Assembly (NCBI RefSeq): GCF_901709675.1
Contig: NC_051088.1
Coordinates: 18,797,193-18,861,192, forward strand
Reading direction: 5' to 3'
From: Syngnathus acus
Taxonomy: Eukaryota; Chordata; Actinopteri; Syngnathiformes; Syngnathidae
Length of the DNA stretch: 64,000 nt
Below the pieces are notes generated by a model. That model searched no databases, was not told the origin of the DNA, and was given only the letters and a program-made list of their open reading frames with translations. Positions 31,108-45,600 of this stretch are shown in pieces (the stretch's first letter is position 1; every line of letters begins with the position of its first letter). The translations under genes were made by a program, and so were the position numbers.

Positions 31108-31788
31108 CCAACGCGGCAAGATAACCGAACGGAAATGGGCTTTGAAAATGGCGTGTGGATGTGACCTCAGCCGCTACGCAAGATGGACACAGAAACCTAT
31201 AGCCCTGCAGCCCACCCTGACCCTTTTGTTTTCTTCATGCCCCTTCTTAAGATTTGCTGTGCATCATGTCCCTTATTGGCTGTTTAGGTAGTAGTGGAAG
31301 AAAAAGTGATGGTAGAATTAAAAAAATAAGTGTGGTGGGGTTCTACAGATACTGAAGAGCTTTCGCCATAATTTGCTTTGCTGATGGATGGGTTTCCTGA
31401 AGCCTTAAAAAAAAAAAGCCGTCTTGCGCTAGCTTACTCCAGACTCAACTGGCAACCGACAAAGAAGTGCAAGATGGACTCTTCAGAATATCTGAATGAG
31501 AAATGAAGCACTGAAGTTATTTTCCTGATTTTTGTCCGTTCATTGGTACATTGTATATACACGTATAAAGGATGGGATGCTTCCTTCTCAGAAGACAACA
31601 ACGACACAATAACTGACAGGTGGTGGACTTTTGTTTGTATCATAGCATCAAGTGCTCCTTGACGTCCTCGACATACGAACGTTTATTTTTATGGAGCATT
31701 TACATTATGTACATTTGACTGTAAAACATAACTTTTCCAAGGTTCTCTACTTAGGTTAAATGCATCATTTTTACAAGTGTATTTGTAG

Positions 31789-31794
31789 AATAAA
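31789..31794 (+). terminator. zhx3: candidate ZHX3 polyadenylation signal
   Basis: AATAAA, about 680 bases downstream of the ZHX3 stop, in an AT-rich 3' UTR with no other strong candidate just before it. Cleavage would be expected within about 30 bases. Confidence 0.5.
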
Positions 31795-31934
31795 ATGTCA
31801 AAATATTTCACTACTCAAAATCCAAAATTGTGTGCACTTGAAGCTTGTCAACACTATTATTACTTTTCAACTCAAGACTGAATGGCATCTTTACATAGCG
31901 GAACAAGGACAACATTGTGTTAAGTAGTAAGTAT

Positions 31935-31940
31935 TTTATT
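31935..31940 (-). terminator. plcg1: candidate PLCG1 polyadenylation signal
   Basis: Minus-strand AATAAA (TTTATT on the plus strand), about 1.7 kb downstream of the PLCG1 stop. If used, the PLCG1 and ZHX3 transcripts end within about 150 bases of each other, tail to tail. Other sites may be used. Confidence 0.4.
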
Positions 31941-33672
31941 CTTAAGCTTTAATATGTTTCTTATGAAAGGCAAAATTAAAATGAATACACTGCCTCTCCA
32001 TAGTTTAGGCACATTATGGACAGGCGAGACTGTCAGTGAGGAAACAAAAAGACACTTTGGGGCCTTGCACCACACATCTACGGTGTTGACTTTCTCATCC
32101 ATTTGACCTCTTTCACTAAACTGCATGACCCCCATCAAAAACAAAAAAAATGATTACAAGGGCAACAGGCAGCGTTTTGTCTTTCCGTGTTGCTTAGACC
32201 AAGTCAGTCGAGACGTGTGTGTGTGTGTGTGTGTGTGTCAGCAAGTGAATGATGGGGGTGTGTAGACAGACATTTGCAGTACTGCAACATTGACAGCTGG
32301 TGGGGAAAAGTCATACGGGGGTACCCAGTCTTTCTTTCGCACACACTCCTCTCTCTCTCTCTCACACACACTCACAATTCTAAAAACTTTCTGTAGAACA
32401 AGCGTTTTTGAACATCCCTGCTTGAACCTCCAGCTCTTCATGAACCCTTATGGCTTGGGAATCTCAGTGTTGGAACACTGAGCAACAATACTGACCTAAC
32501 ATCACAACAGAGAGAAAAGAAAAGGGCAAAGTTACTCACGAGCTTCGAGTGAACCCACTGAAGGCACCTTGACGTCCGTCCGCAGAGCAGCGGCATCCCG
32601 CCTGCTTTGAGTTTACAAACATGCAGAAGCCAGAAGGCGTAAACAAAGATGATGGTTGACATTTCAACAAAAGCGCATCGGCAGTGCAACTTAAAACCTA
32701 TGAAACACATGATGGCAGTAGTGGAACTTATTTAAATATATGGCATATTTTTCCACTCCTACAACAAAATGACCATAATGGACAGCTTTCTTATCATGAC
32801 GCTGTAATATTTTCCACCGATTCAGAATTAAAATACTTTTTCGAGATGAACCGAATTGTATCGTGAGATCAACCGGACAAATGAATGAGCTGCTGGAAAC
32901 GCAAGTGTGCAAGTTTGTGATTTTTGGAATGTAACAAAAAGAAAATGGCTACATGTGCTGTCTCACCAGCTATGACTTCTTCCTGATGCCTTTCACAAAA
33001 AAAAGTTAAATATGTAAAAAGGAGGTGCATTACATCGCCCCGAAGAACAAAAAGAGTAAGAGAGAGAGAGAAAAATGCTGAATCAGTCACAGAGCCCTCA
33101 TGTTTTACACATATACATAGAAAGGAAATGGAAAGATCACATTATGAATGTTTAAATAATGGGAATAATTCAAAATGAGGGGAGACGGGAGCTCTTTGAG
33201 AGCAGGTCGGGTGCTGCTGTCGTCTGTGCGACAGCACAGCAGGAATAAATACATTTTCACACACAGAGATGAGTAAACAGCCCGTAACAGGAAACCCTTT
33301 CAAACTTTTCACTGAGCAGCTGGAACGTCTTTTTGTCTTCTTCCCGTGTGCAGCAACCAACCAGCTTTCTCTCTGGCGTGGCGGTCCGTCCCTCTACGAT
33401 GGTGAGTGGGCTGGGCGAACGAGGTGTGGGGTGGATCGTGTGAGCTGCCTGAAATGTAGGCCAAAGCGGTGGTGGGCGTTTCCATGGAAACAGTATTCAC
33501 AGCAGTCAGTGACATCATCAGTACGGGCAGAGGCATGTGGAGGGTTGTTGGGGGGGGTCGTGGGGGAGGGGGCGGCTTTTGGATTCAGACACGGTTTTCT
33601 CCGCCCACTCGGGTTCGCCGTAGCATCCTGAGGGGGAGGCGAAGACCACAGAAGAGTCACGTCTGGAACCTT
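31941..33672 (-). other. plcg1: probable PLCG1 3' UTR
   Basis: Sequence downstream of the PLCG1 stop on the minus strand with no credible protein-coding frame. It includes a GT dinucleotide run at about 32217-32238. Open frames at 33.3-33.8 kb on the plus strand are antisense to the UTR and last exon and look like composition artefacts. Confidence 0.45.
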
Positions 33673-36600
33673 CTAATCAACCCTCGCGCCAGTCCGCACA
33701 CACCTTCTGTTCTGCGTGTCCATGTGGTCGAGCAGTGGCTCCTGCGATACCCTGAAGTCGTCAAGCGGTGACTGGTAGCGAGAGTCGAAGGAGCCTTCCC
33801 GGCCCCTATACGACGCCGCGGCCTGACCGGCCGACTGCGGCACGGGCGACACAATGGAGGACACGGATGACGCTGAACCGTGCTCCCCGAAACGTTCCCG
33901 TGCGGCGTGGGCCGATGCGGTGTTTGACGAGGTCGCAAGGAACGGGCATATGATCTCTCCGTTTTCATCCTGGAGAGGGACATGCGTTAAAACACTGGTG
34001 GTGTTTTATGTTATTAGTCTACATTTTTCAAACATATACAAATATTAATATGGTCTTAAGTTTGGTAACATTGAGATCATATGGCCACATCTGATTGGAG
34101 ACCGTTTTGGAAACAACACAGGTTTGTGTCTGAGAGCATCACAATTGTTGTTTTCAATATTGTGTCATTACAGGCTCAGCACCTTGTCATATTTCCTTCT
34201 CAAATCTGGACCAAAATTGTAAATTTGTTTCCCTTTTCAGAATCAGAATCAGCTTTATATATATATATATAATAATATATTAGAGTCACTGAAGACTAAA
34301 TTGTTCAAACGTAGGAATGTATCACAATTCACATGATGGCAGTGTTCTCAGGAACATAAGATGAATGCTTACTCTTCCTCTGACGATGTCCATGTGGACC
34401 AACAAGGAGGCCAACTCCAGATCCTCGTTAAAGCTGTTCTTCAGAGGGACTGAGCGATAACCTGGCACAATGCAGAAGGCAAGAGGTCACCACAAGGGTG
34501 GCGCCGCGTTGCTAGCAAGTGACGGGAATGCACCAGCGGCGTACCTGTCTTTAGGCTATGAATAGGGAACGTGGCCTGAGCCAGAAAGTTCTGGTCACTG
34601 AACATGTCGATCTCGTAGACCACGAAGCGCAAGAAGGCAAAGGCTGAGTTGCTTACTGCAAACTGAAACGGCTTTCTGGGCCACGTGGGGTTCAGACCAT
34701 TATCAGCTGCAAAAGGAAAGAGTACAGCAGTCAGACCAATGAAGTTTTGGCGTTAAAAAAAAACACACATACAAGCCTAATCTATAAATTCAAATACGGC
34801 ATAGCAGTTAGTTAAGAGTTAAACCGCCCAAAGTTTTCTCTCCCGCTCTTTGCCGAGCCAGCATTCCTCCCGTCATGAAAGCTTGGCGGAGGAAGATGAG
34901 CCTGCGACGCGCTGCGGCACGTCAGTCCGTCACGCTGACACACTGGGTCCTTGTCTAGCTTCATGCCCTGGAGGCTACCCGCTTGATTCCGCCAGTAGCA
35001 TATGCTTGTCTCCAGTGTTGGGACTAGAAAACGAACCGATTTTCTATGCAAAGTAGCTGAAAGTTCAGTAGACAAATTCCATTCCAAAAATAAACGACTT
35101 GTTGTTTTAGCGAGCCATGACACTAAAAATACTGGCGTTTTTCCATGGTCACGTCTAACGAAGAAAAACTTCAATCTTTTTTTTAAATGAGGAATTAAAA
35201 GAAAAACTAAATTGGAGTCCTCCACTTGAAACTCAAAGGGAAATTTATATATCATCGTGACAATAGGTAGATGAAATCTGTAATTGTCTTACAGCAGACA
35301 ATGCACAGCAGCTTAACATAAGCTTGTCAGACAGGTGGCTTTGTGTGTATGAATACTTGTCTTAAAGAAAGACTTGGTGAGCTGCTTTAATTTTTCTTTT
35401 TAAATACAGTACTTAAAATGAATGGTAGTAGTATCAGTTTCTGATGCTGAAATACCGAGGTACGATACTGGTATCGGTATTCCGTGGACTGAGAGTCATA
35501 CAACACCACAGCCAGCTTGTGAGTGGTTTGCATTGTTTCTGTTTACGTGACAACCAGGACAGCATTTAGCTGCCAACACAACATCCGTCTGTCACCATAT
35601 TGAATGGTGTGATGTAAACTTTTTTTTTTTTTTGGATGGATGGAGAAATGCTCCTCCTCTTGTCTGCTTGAAGCAAAGTGACGACATTACCTCCAGAATT
35701 CAAACACAGTGAACTCGCTCGAGACAAGCGGCGCGCCGTTCATTCTTCGTATTGTCTGTATTGGCGCATGATACAAGGCAAGACAGGCTGGGCGTGTCTC
35801 TGTCAGTCGGCACTTGACCCAGTTGGAGACATTTAAAGGGACAGACAAAACTGCCCCCCCCCTTAAAAAAAATAAATAAAAAAACTTCTCGTCTTCCGGT
35901 CGCAAAAATCGATGTCCATGCAGGACAAATGGATTTGACCGTTCTGTCCCAGGGACGGAATACCCACGACTGAGTAAAAAACAATCCCGTTTGCATTTGT
36001 TTAACAAAATCTGAATGAAAACGAAAAATCATCTCAATTGCAAGACTGAAAGGCATTATCAAGTGCCAGTACTTGCTATCTGTGCTTATTTAAAATTGAC
36101 CCTAGGTAATTCTAGTTTGGTTACAATCAAAACTACAGCACAGTTAAGGGTGCTAACTATCACATGCAGAGCTCCGCAGCTTGTTTTTTCCTTTAAGAAT
36201 CGATTTTTGACAAGACAATTCTTTTGGTTTGACACTCAATACTCACCTTCTGAGTCTGTTTTTTGCTTGGCGCTGTCATACTCGGCCCCACACACCTCAA
36301 TCTCAATTAGAGGACAAACAATGCCACGCCCGTGTTTGGGTAGGTGCCTTGCACCCAACACCTTTAAAAATAGATGTAAGTAAATACTTTCTGTTTACAT
36401 CACACTTTTCATGGAACAAACTCACAGAGTGCTTAACATGGTTAAAACAGTTCAAACAGATAACAACATGAACATATCTAGGGATGCACCATGACTATTG
36501 GATCAATGTTGAGGAAAAAACATAACCTCACATTCATTTAGCCGATACCAACAAAATTGGACAGATGACAAGAACAGAAATACCTCGATCTGAAGAGTGA

Positions 36601-39600
36601 CTTCCGCGAGGCCCCGCACCGTGTGTCTGTCAAAGGGATCAAAGTTGTCGTCCCTCATGATGGGGGGCTGGAGGACGTAGCCGCTCCTTCCATTCAACAT
36701 GAACAAGGCCTGGTTCATCTGCATGGGCTTATCTGAGCAGGCGACAGCAGGAGCGTAAAACAATCACACGTTCTGACTCGGAAAGTGTGAAAAATGGGGC
36801 ATACCCGCCGTCTGGAAGTTAAGCGCTACAAGCTGTGAGCCGCAGAGCCACATGGGCAGAGGGTCGTAGTTAGACGAGTCCAGTCTCTGGCCTCGAGGGT
36901 AGATCCTGGACAGCTGCAGTCGATTGTATTGCAGGAACTTCTTCCCTTTAATCTTGTTGACGTATTTCTCCGCCTTGGTCTCGGGAAAGGAAGACATGTC
37001 CCGGAAACAGGCGCGCTCCGTGCCAATCTCTAGAGGATGTCGAGAAACAAGGACAGTGTTGACTCACCTGGATTAGTGTTTGTACAGTTTGTACAGACTG
37101 GCAAAAAATTGAGCAATTAATGCCCCATTTTTAATAACAGCTTATTTTAGTAGCTCCCAATACAATTCAATGATATGTCTAAGTCACTTACATCATTACC
37201 CTTAGGAAATATGTCTATTACCTTGTGTGGGGTGAACTCTCAGTAACTTCTGCTAACAACCCAGGTCGAACTTAGCCCTTCCCCAAAATGATTTGTATTT
37301 TAGCCTCTGCATCACTTCTATATACAACTGTGACAGAAATTACTGCTTCCCTATCAGCCAAGGCTTTGACGCCTTTATCCACAAAACAGCCTCAAAACAC
37401 GGAGACGTGAAACCAGCAGGCGAGTTTTCCAGTGAATTGTTGAGGAAAATTCACACATTCACGCGCACCCACAATGGTTCACTGCAATATCACCATTAAA
37501 GTTGCGTACAACTTACTGTCTTCATCAAATGGCACAGGTCTACAGTAGACAACCAGGTCGGACAACTCCAGTGCAATCTTCTTTCTCCTCTCCATCATCT
37601 TCCCCTCCTCCAGCTATGGAAAGACACGCAACTGACGTGAGGAAACCAAAGCCAATGAAGGAGCAAAAGCTCCGGTGGTTATGTGTCACTTTGGAACCAC
37701 AGAAAGTACAAAACAAAGGAGCATATAAAAGTGTCTGTCTGTGTGTGTGTGTGTGTGTGGGGGGACACGACACACACCTTTGCCTCGGAGGTCATCGCCA
37801 CCTCACGAATCTTGTGAACCCATTCCTTTAATTCTTCCTGACTGCTGGCAGCAACTTCCAGCACTTGTCCAGAGCGCATGGCGGTGGTTGGCACAAGGGA
37901 GAAGACATGTGGCCTGCTTCCTTTCCCATCCGGCCGCACACCTGTTCCGGAAACAGATGTAGAAATAAAAAATATAGACTAGAGTCTTAACACAACTTTT
38001 GTGAGCATCCCCCCATCACTAAATTCACTGTCTAAATTTATGTACATGTAATTTGCTTGCTGAACTCTCCAAAAACAATTTAGAAAAATTCTTAATACTT
38101 GATATTAGTGCAAGTGAAACCCCAAAACATTGAAGGACTAAGCACATAAATCATACGGATATGCACATCAAACACAGGTGTCAAATGTGAAGACAATACC
38201 GTTTCTATGGCCTACACAATTTAATCCATTTGTTTGGGATCTAACATTTCAACACATACGTCAGTAAATGCACATCTTGTCAAACTCATTACTGCCGCCA
38301 GAGGGAGACAAAAGCACAGCTAAGGACAGAGAAGCAACTTTTAGAGCCTCACTACAGTGAGCATATCAATGCAAGATGGGTGTGCCCTGCCTAGCTGCAG
38401 GGCCTAGATTGCCGATAATAAAGAAACAAAAGAATTGCAATAAAACCAAAAATGGCCTATTGTAATACTAGAGCTAGACAAATCAAATGCAGCACAATTA
38501 GCTGGAAATTGAGATTGCAATCCTGGAAGAAGGCTGCCCTAGCACAATGAGTGCCGGCACCTACTGCTGCCATCGAACCGAACAGGAAGAGGAGTGGGGG
38601 TAGCAGAGGGTGGTGCTCACCAATCTGACAGGAGGAGACGTCCACAGTTCCTCTCAGCAGATCTCCCAGAGGGCTGTTTTCTGTCATCTCCTGCTGGACA
38701 TGAAGGAAGCGCATAGGTGAATCGAGTGAAGCCGAGGAAGCACAGAGCGGTGCCCGGATTTGCTCCTCACATTTCTGTCTGGCTCTGCGGCTGACGGACT
38801 GATCTCCTCGACATAGTTTGCAGGAAACCACAGCTGCTTCTTCCCTCCACAGTCGCCCTTCCACCTAGTAGAAGTGATATTTTTCAATCAACTAAAGCCA
38901 CAGCCACTCCGGGAATCTTCCCACCAGCACTCATCACCACCGATATGTTTTAAAGCATGAGAGCTCCTTCTACGATGCATGTCAAACTCACCATCCTCCT
39001 TCCTGTTTGTCCACATTGGAGATGGTGGCGTTTTTAGTGAAGGAGAGCTCGTCATCTCTTTGGGCTTTGTACTCATACATGGCTCTTACTGTGCACTGAA
39101 AAAGGCAGACAGAAAGTTCAAGAATTGTCAGAGGTAGCAATTCAACTGAAATGTCTCCACAGCTGACACTCACCTTAAAGATAGGCATTTGATTGGCTTC
39201 CACGTAAAATCCAGGATTTCGGCCCTCATAAAGTGACCCGTAGTCGGGCTCCTATCAGACGAGACAAACTCATAATCGGACTGTCACTGTTGTATTCAAG
39301 ATTCCAGAACCACATAAAGATCAAACTAGTTGATTTATGATTAGTTTCTAGTCAGTCCAATGTGGTACTCACAGCAGTGCCAATCTTTTCCAGTGTGTCT
39401 TCATTGATGGGATATCGCAGCTTCATTTTGCGATATAGAGGGTGCTTCTCATAGTAGCTGATGAGATCCACAAGGCTGTCAAACTCTGAAGTGCCCAGCA
39501 CCACAGTCTGACCCTCCTGCTGTACACAACAGTGCTTAATCTTGCCCTCGGCCCTGCATGGCAACAATCATAGGCAGACAACAAATGATTATCAGCCGAT

Positions 39601-42600
39601 CACATGATTGATGCCTATCTATCCTTACAATCTCTCTGAACGTGACATTTAAGTCAGAGCTATACTTGCCTGAAGGAAATGGCAAATGAGTTGGATTCAG
39701 CCCTCTTCCTGACAAGGAAAGCACCATCTCTTGGAACTCGCATCAACATGTTCTCAGCATGACTCCTGGATAGGTTGGCATGGTACCACCTGGAACAAAC
39801 AACCGAGGAAAGACCAGATTAGAACAGGTACATTTTCAGATTTTATCATCACCCGAGCACTCTAATCAATGCATTCAACCAAATCACAGCATTCCACACA
39901 CTTTTTAATTGAAGGAAAACATGTTTCTCTATATTTTTGTGTCGATGTCCTAAATCAGCGATTACCAGTGGGGGTACAAGCAACGATAATGTTTGTCTTC
40001 AGTGCTATGCAAAAGACTCATTCAATTCAAAATAGAAAAGGGTAATTACATCCAAAACATGCAAAACAATCCACCCAGGAATCAACATTGAAACTTTAAG
40101 AATCTATCTACCTGAGACAAATCCCTAGTGTGTGTTATAATCTTTGTCCAAAAAAGATTTATTATAATTCTGTCAAATAAGAGGACATGTAGCTGATTGC
40201 ATGGTAAAAAAACAACCTCTAAACAATTCTTTCATTCTTAATATGTTTTTGAGTCTCACTCTTTGCTCTCATGGGCATTGGTCTGCGGCACAGGCTCAGT
40301 CAGTTTCATCTCAAATTCATTGCAGCGCAAGGCCACCTGCTGGTAGTGGTTAATGAGGGCAAAGAGCGTGTCAAACACCAGGTTGTCAGTCAAGTAGAAT
40401 TTTGGGCTGCCGGCCTCCTGGCGGGAGTGAATGCGACAATGCTGCACTCGTCCCGAGCGCCTAGAAGAGATGGGTGAGAGGAAAAAAAAAAAAAGAATGT
40501 GACAAATGTGCTTCGTTTTCACTCAGTGACTTAATGTATTAGAATGGCCATTTTCACAAATTAAAAATAATAATAATAATGAATACGTAGCTAGCTAGTA
40601 TGGATTATTAGGAGTGTCACAGCATTTATGAAGTAGTGTATTTGGTTGAACTTTTCATGTGTTTTGGGGTTTTCCAGGGTGCTTGCGAGCCTGTATAACA
40701 GACCTTCAAAAATCATTTTGTTCAATATTATCCTGTCCTGGAAAGGTTTGAGCATATACATTCAATCCATCACTTTCATTGATTACTCTGTTTGTGACTC
40801 CATTTATTCAGAGTAAATGCAATGACAAAGTCAATGATCCAAACACGACAATATTAAATCCATAAAATGCACACTCACACGAGGATGAATCAGTGTTTCA
40901 CTGCAGTCCTCCATTCCCCAATGCAAATTAGGTGTAAAATGAAAATCTAAAGTATTCAGTTCAATTAAAATGTCTCCAAAATATTCATTTAAAATTTGTG
41001 AAACCAAACAATTCAGCCATCTTACTTTAGATGACGATGTACATATTACTTTTTTCAGAAAGTACATAAAAAAAACCATACCAGAAAGACAGTGTGTAAT
41101 CCCCCACAAAGGTCTCACTCTCTCGAACCAGGAAGGAGCCATCCGGCGCTCCGGTCTCGAGGCAGTACTCAGACAGCAACCGTTCGGCAATCTGTCGCCC
41201 GTCCCGCCCCGCGCCCAACTTTCCATGGAACCACTTTTCTGTGACATGCTGATCCATCCCATTGGAAACCTGTCGATTAGCAGGAGGGACTGATAAAAGA
41301 GCTCAAACCCACCACAAACAGGAAATACTTGACGCCACATAATTGAAGTGTTGCAATGATCTACAAAGAGGCTGGGGACAGTGTGGTCCCAGGGTGGCGT
41401 CACGTAAAGTGAGGCCAACGAACCTCTCTGTGCTCCTCCTCCTCGTCGTTACCCTGATTACTTGAGGTCTCCTCTGAGTAGTAGATCTTGCTGCTGGTCA
41501 GGACAAAGAAATGAGGATACCACTCCTGCAGCGAGAGGGACAGGATATGAGGAGGCAGAATGTGTGATCTACATTAATTATTTAGAGCATCCATGTGTTG
41601 CACAGAAATATGACCACCATCTAACCGGGAAGAGCAGTTCTAAGATATTTGGCTCAAAGAAGGATACAGTTACACAATAATAATATAAGGCCAATAATAT
41701 GTATACATAGACAAAGGGTGAACGTAAATTACAAACGTGTCCCGGAAGATACATGTTAAGTTTAAGTCTGTTCCGAAGGCACTTACATGATTGATCGGGT
41801 CTTCCAAATATAGGATTCCGTTTTTGATGGAGTTGCTGATGTCGTTCTCCGAGTAGGGAGTGGAGGTGGACACTTCCTCATAGGCGCTGCCCTCAGCAAG
41901 CTTCTTATGCTGCCACATGGAAAAGAAGAGCAGTCAGATGAAAGATGAATTTGCAACTATATGACAACATGAAAAACAATGCAATGTGAGTGTGAAAACA
42001 TGATTACATGACGTGTGCCAAAGAGAGAATACAGCAGACAGTGAAATCAATTTGCCACAAAAGAGCTAAGTGTACATTGTTGATTTAAAAAGATGACATA
42101 GGAAGCCCGACCTTGATGAGGATCTTCTTCTTCAGCTGGTTGGGTGAGGGCAAGCCATCCGCTGCGATATCCACCGCCTTGGTTAGCAACATGTCTCCAA
42201 ACAGTTTCTTAAAGTGAGTGGCCATGTTCCTCTGTTGGACAATACTGCAGTGGTCCTCAATGGACAGGATTATGGGAAAGCTGTAGGGAGAGATCAGACT
42301 TAAAAAACTGCAACTTCCCCTTTTCACTGCACTTAGGTGCCGTTTCTTATCTTATTTTCTCACTCAGTACAATTTCCTCAGGTCACATTGTTTCCCCGCA
42401 CATTATTTGTGCACCGTAATTATCTTTGTCATACATCACTAGGGACGCCTGGAACACGACACTGAAGAGGGCCTGACAGTCTCTGGGAACTCACTCTGAC
42501 GTAACAAATGCGTGCTCTTTGATGGTGGTCAGCACATCACAGAACTTGATCTTCGTTGTAAGGGTGTGCCCGTGGTAGATGACTGGCATTCCATCTGGAC

Positions 42601-45600
42601 CATCCCAGCAGTCCACTGCAGAAACAAAACACATGATTGCAAAATACAGTCAAAAGGAATGGAAACCAGTATAACAGAGCTACAATTTGGATGTGAACCT
42701 CAACTTGGTATTGGAAGTCACATGTCAGAGGCGTAATTCCTTTTCTATAACATGCCAACTCTTTCGTGCAAGTCAAAGAATCCAGCTTTACTAGTTCACG
42801 TGTGTGATCATTTACAGTAGTTATGAACCTGCTTTGTGTGTGCACGTGTGTGGCGGTTTTGTGTATGCATGCGTGCGGCTGTGAGGGTGTGGTCGCTACA
42901 GTGGCAGATTAGCTGAGCGACCAGTGTTTACTCACATTCAATACAGCGGCAACCCATTCTTAAACAGCGCGCATACGCTTCCAGAGATGATTCACTGGAG
43001 AATTGGTCTCCTGTCAGGTACCTAAAAATAAACATGTGACTAGTCAAAGTATGCACACCTCTTTCACTCTGTAGTATCAACACCCGCACACACACGTACG
43101 TCATGGTGCAATTTTTCTTTTGTTGCCCTGTGCAAACACCCATTTCAAACTCTATCAAATCAACAATGTTGTTGTCATTGTCCCTTTTGAGTTTGGCGCC
43201 TAACATAGAAAGGTGCACATTCAAACAATGTTTCACACACACTTTTCAACTGAAGGAGAACATGTACATAGTTTCCGGACAAAATATAGGCAGTTTGCCT
43301 ATTGAACTATCCACTGATATCTGATTGATGACGTCAGTCCAAAGGTGTGGAAGTTTCATGCTAAGACGCCAACTCAAGTGTTCCGTAACACAACAGTAAG
43401 TATAGACAGAAACTAGCTGGACCCTTACGTGTTGTGTGAAGAGGAGATCCAGTAATGGGACAAAGGGTTGTTCATATTTTCTGGACATACTTGGTCCAAG
43501 GAGGAATCCCAGATGGTGTTCTCTTTGGAGAATAAGTATGTCAGGAACTAGACAGGCCAGACCAAAGCACAAAATAATATTTTACTCAGCGAGTATGAAT
43601 TTGTTAAAGGACGATAAAGTAGAATCAATAATATTCCCATATACATAACTACTCTTTAATAGAAACTTGAGCAGTAAAATTACAGGGAACCAAGTTATGA
43701 ATTAAACAAGATGTAAGTATATTGTTTGATATGTCACATATCACTGGCACCAGGCTGGAACTTCCTATTTCACAATTTGGTAATTTTCACCTATCCTATT
43801 GGTTAATATTATTTTTTACAAATTATTGACCAATATAAAGTGTTGAAAATGGCTTGCTCTCTTTTTTGGAGGTACAAATGTTCCGCCCGATGGCAGTGAT
43901 ATATTGGAGGCTTTTCCTAATGTTTATAAAAAAAACAGAAGAGTTGAAGAGGTTTTAGACTTGGTGGAGAATGTCGCAAGATGTTTCAGTGTTTGATTCC
44001 CAGCATGAAGCGCTTTTATGTGCCATAATATGACCCCATGAAAACAGAGACGGCACCAACTCCTACAGGCTGGTTTGCATAAGGGCTCTCTGTTCTCTGC
44101 TGTCTAGTCCATCACTGCTTTATGGCAACCACAGAGAGCATTTGTCACTTTCTGTATACAACCAACACAATACCACAGATAACCTTTTCTAATGGTGTGG
44201 GAGGTGTTTAAGGCCATCTTTGGGCTTTCCTGTGCCAATTACCAAGCACCACCTACCTACACAAACAATACCATTTCACATTTTATCAGTAGCCAGCAAA
44301 AAGCCTCTGCAGTTAAAAATAATATTGGGAAAGTAAAAAAAAAAAAAAGAAAAATGTAAGCGCATGCGTACCTCATCTTGAAGGAAATAAGGCTGTTCCA
44401 CTTCTCGAAGAGGGTCTTTCAGGTAGCTGAACATAAACTCCTGAACTTTGATGCTATCGGTGGCCCACATATCCTGCATTTAACACAAAGTGTATAAAAA
44501 CACCAACCTATTCAAGAATTAGGGGAAGCAATGTGCAATAAGGCAGAGGGATTATTACCATCTGAGAATCCAGCAGGAAGCTCTTAAAGTCCTCAAGGGA
44601 GATCCTCTGCTCTGGTCTGTCAATGAACCTGGCGGAGAGAGTAATGCCTCAGTAAGCACACATATGGGATGCGGCTGAGCACTGTCTTATTTGTTTAGTT
44701 TTGGCCTACCTCTGCAAAAATGGGACCTCGAGCTGAAAGGAAAGAGGGAAAAAATGTCACTTAATTGGAGGCCTGAGGATGGGCACAAACTTGTGTTGTA
44801 TGAGCGTGGTTAGTCATGGCAGGCATTCATTTCTTTTAAATATGCCCTAGCCTGCCTCCTCTTCATCTGTAGGAGTGTGTTAATGTGTGTCCTAATGGCC
44901 TTCATCAGAAGGGCTTGTGAGTTTTGAACTGGACTGTATTGATCTTGCAGTCATTTGAGAACAGGCAGATGGGGGAGGAAGCGTGCCCGGGGAATGGCAT
45001 CGGACTGTGGGGGTGGATTGTCGAGGCCGGGGGGATGCACAACCTCGGACAGACTTGTCTATGAACAGATTCAAGATGCGTTATATAAACTTACATTCTT
45101 CTGAGCATCAAACATGAGGTTGCGATAAAGTTGCGAAAACTGGCTGAAGGACACTTCTCCATTTCTCCACTCAGAGTCCTGAAAAAAAGACGAGGACAAT
45201 ACAAGGTTCCGTCTTTCACCTCAAGCTTTGTGATAAATACAAAAGCAACCAGGAAAAGTATCAGAAGCGCAAGCCAGATTGTTAAGTAAAGTGAGGTTAC
45301 CGGAAGTTTCTCTCGGAGGAACCTCATGTTGGGCACCCTGTAGTTGACCTGGCTCAGCATGTTCTTCAGATCCTTACAGGATATCCTAGACAAGAGCAAA
45401 ATTTCAAACACAAATATGAAGACGCACGTAGATGCACGTCCCATTAACAGAAAGCTTTGGACAGAAAAGGGGGACTTACTCTCTTGTCCAGGATGCGACA
45501 GACAAACATCTCTGTCTATTACTATAAGTCTTACATGGGCTGCTTCCTGCAGCATGAAAAACTGATGGTCTTTAGCTGGGAGGTTATGTAGTTTCTTGCC

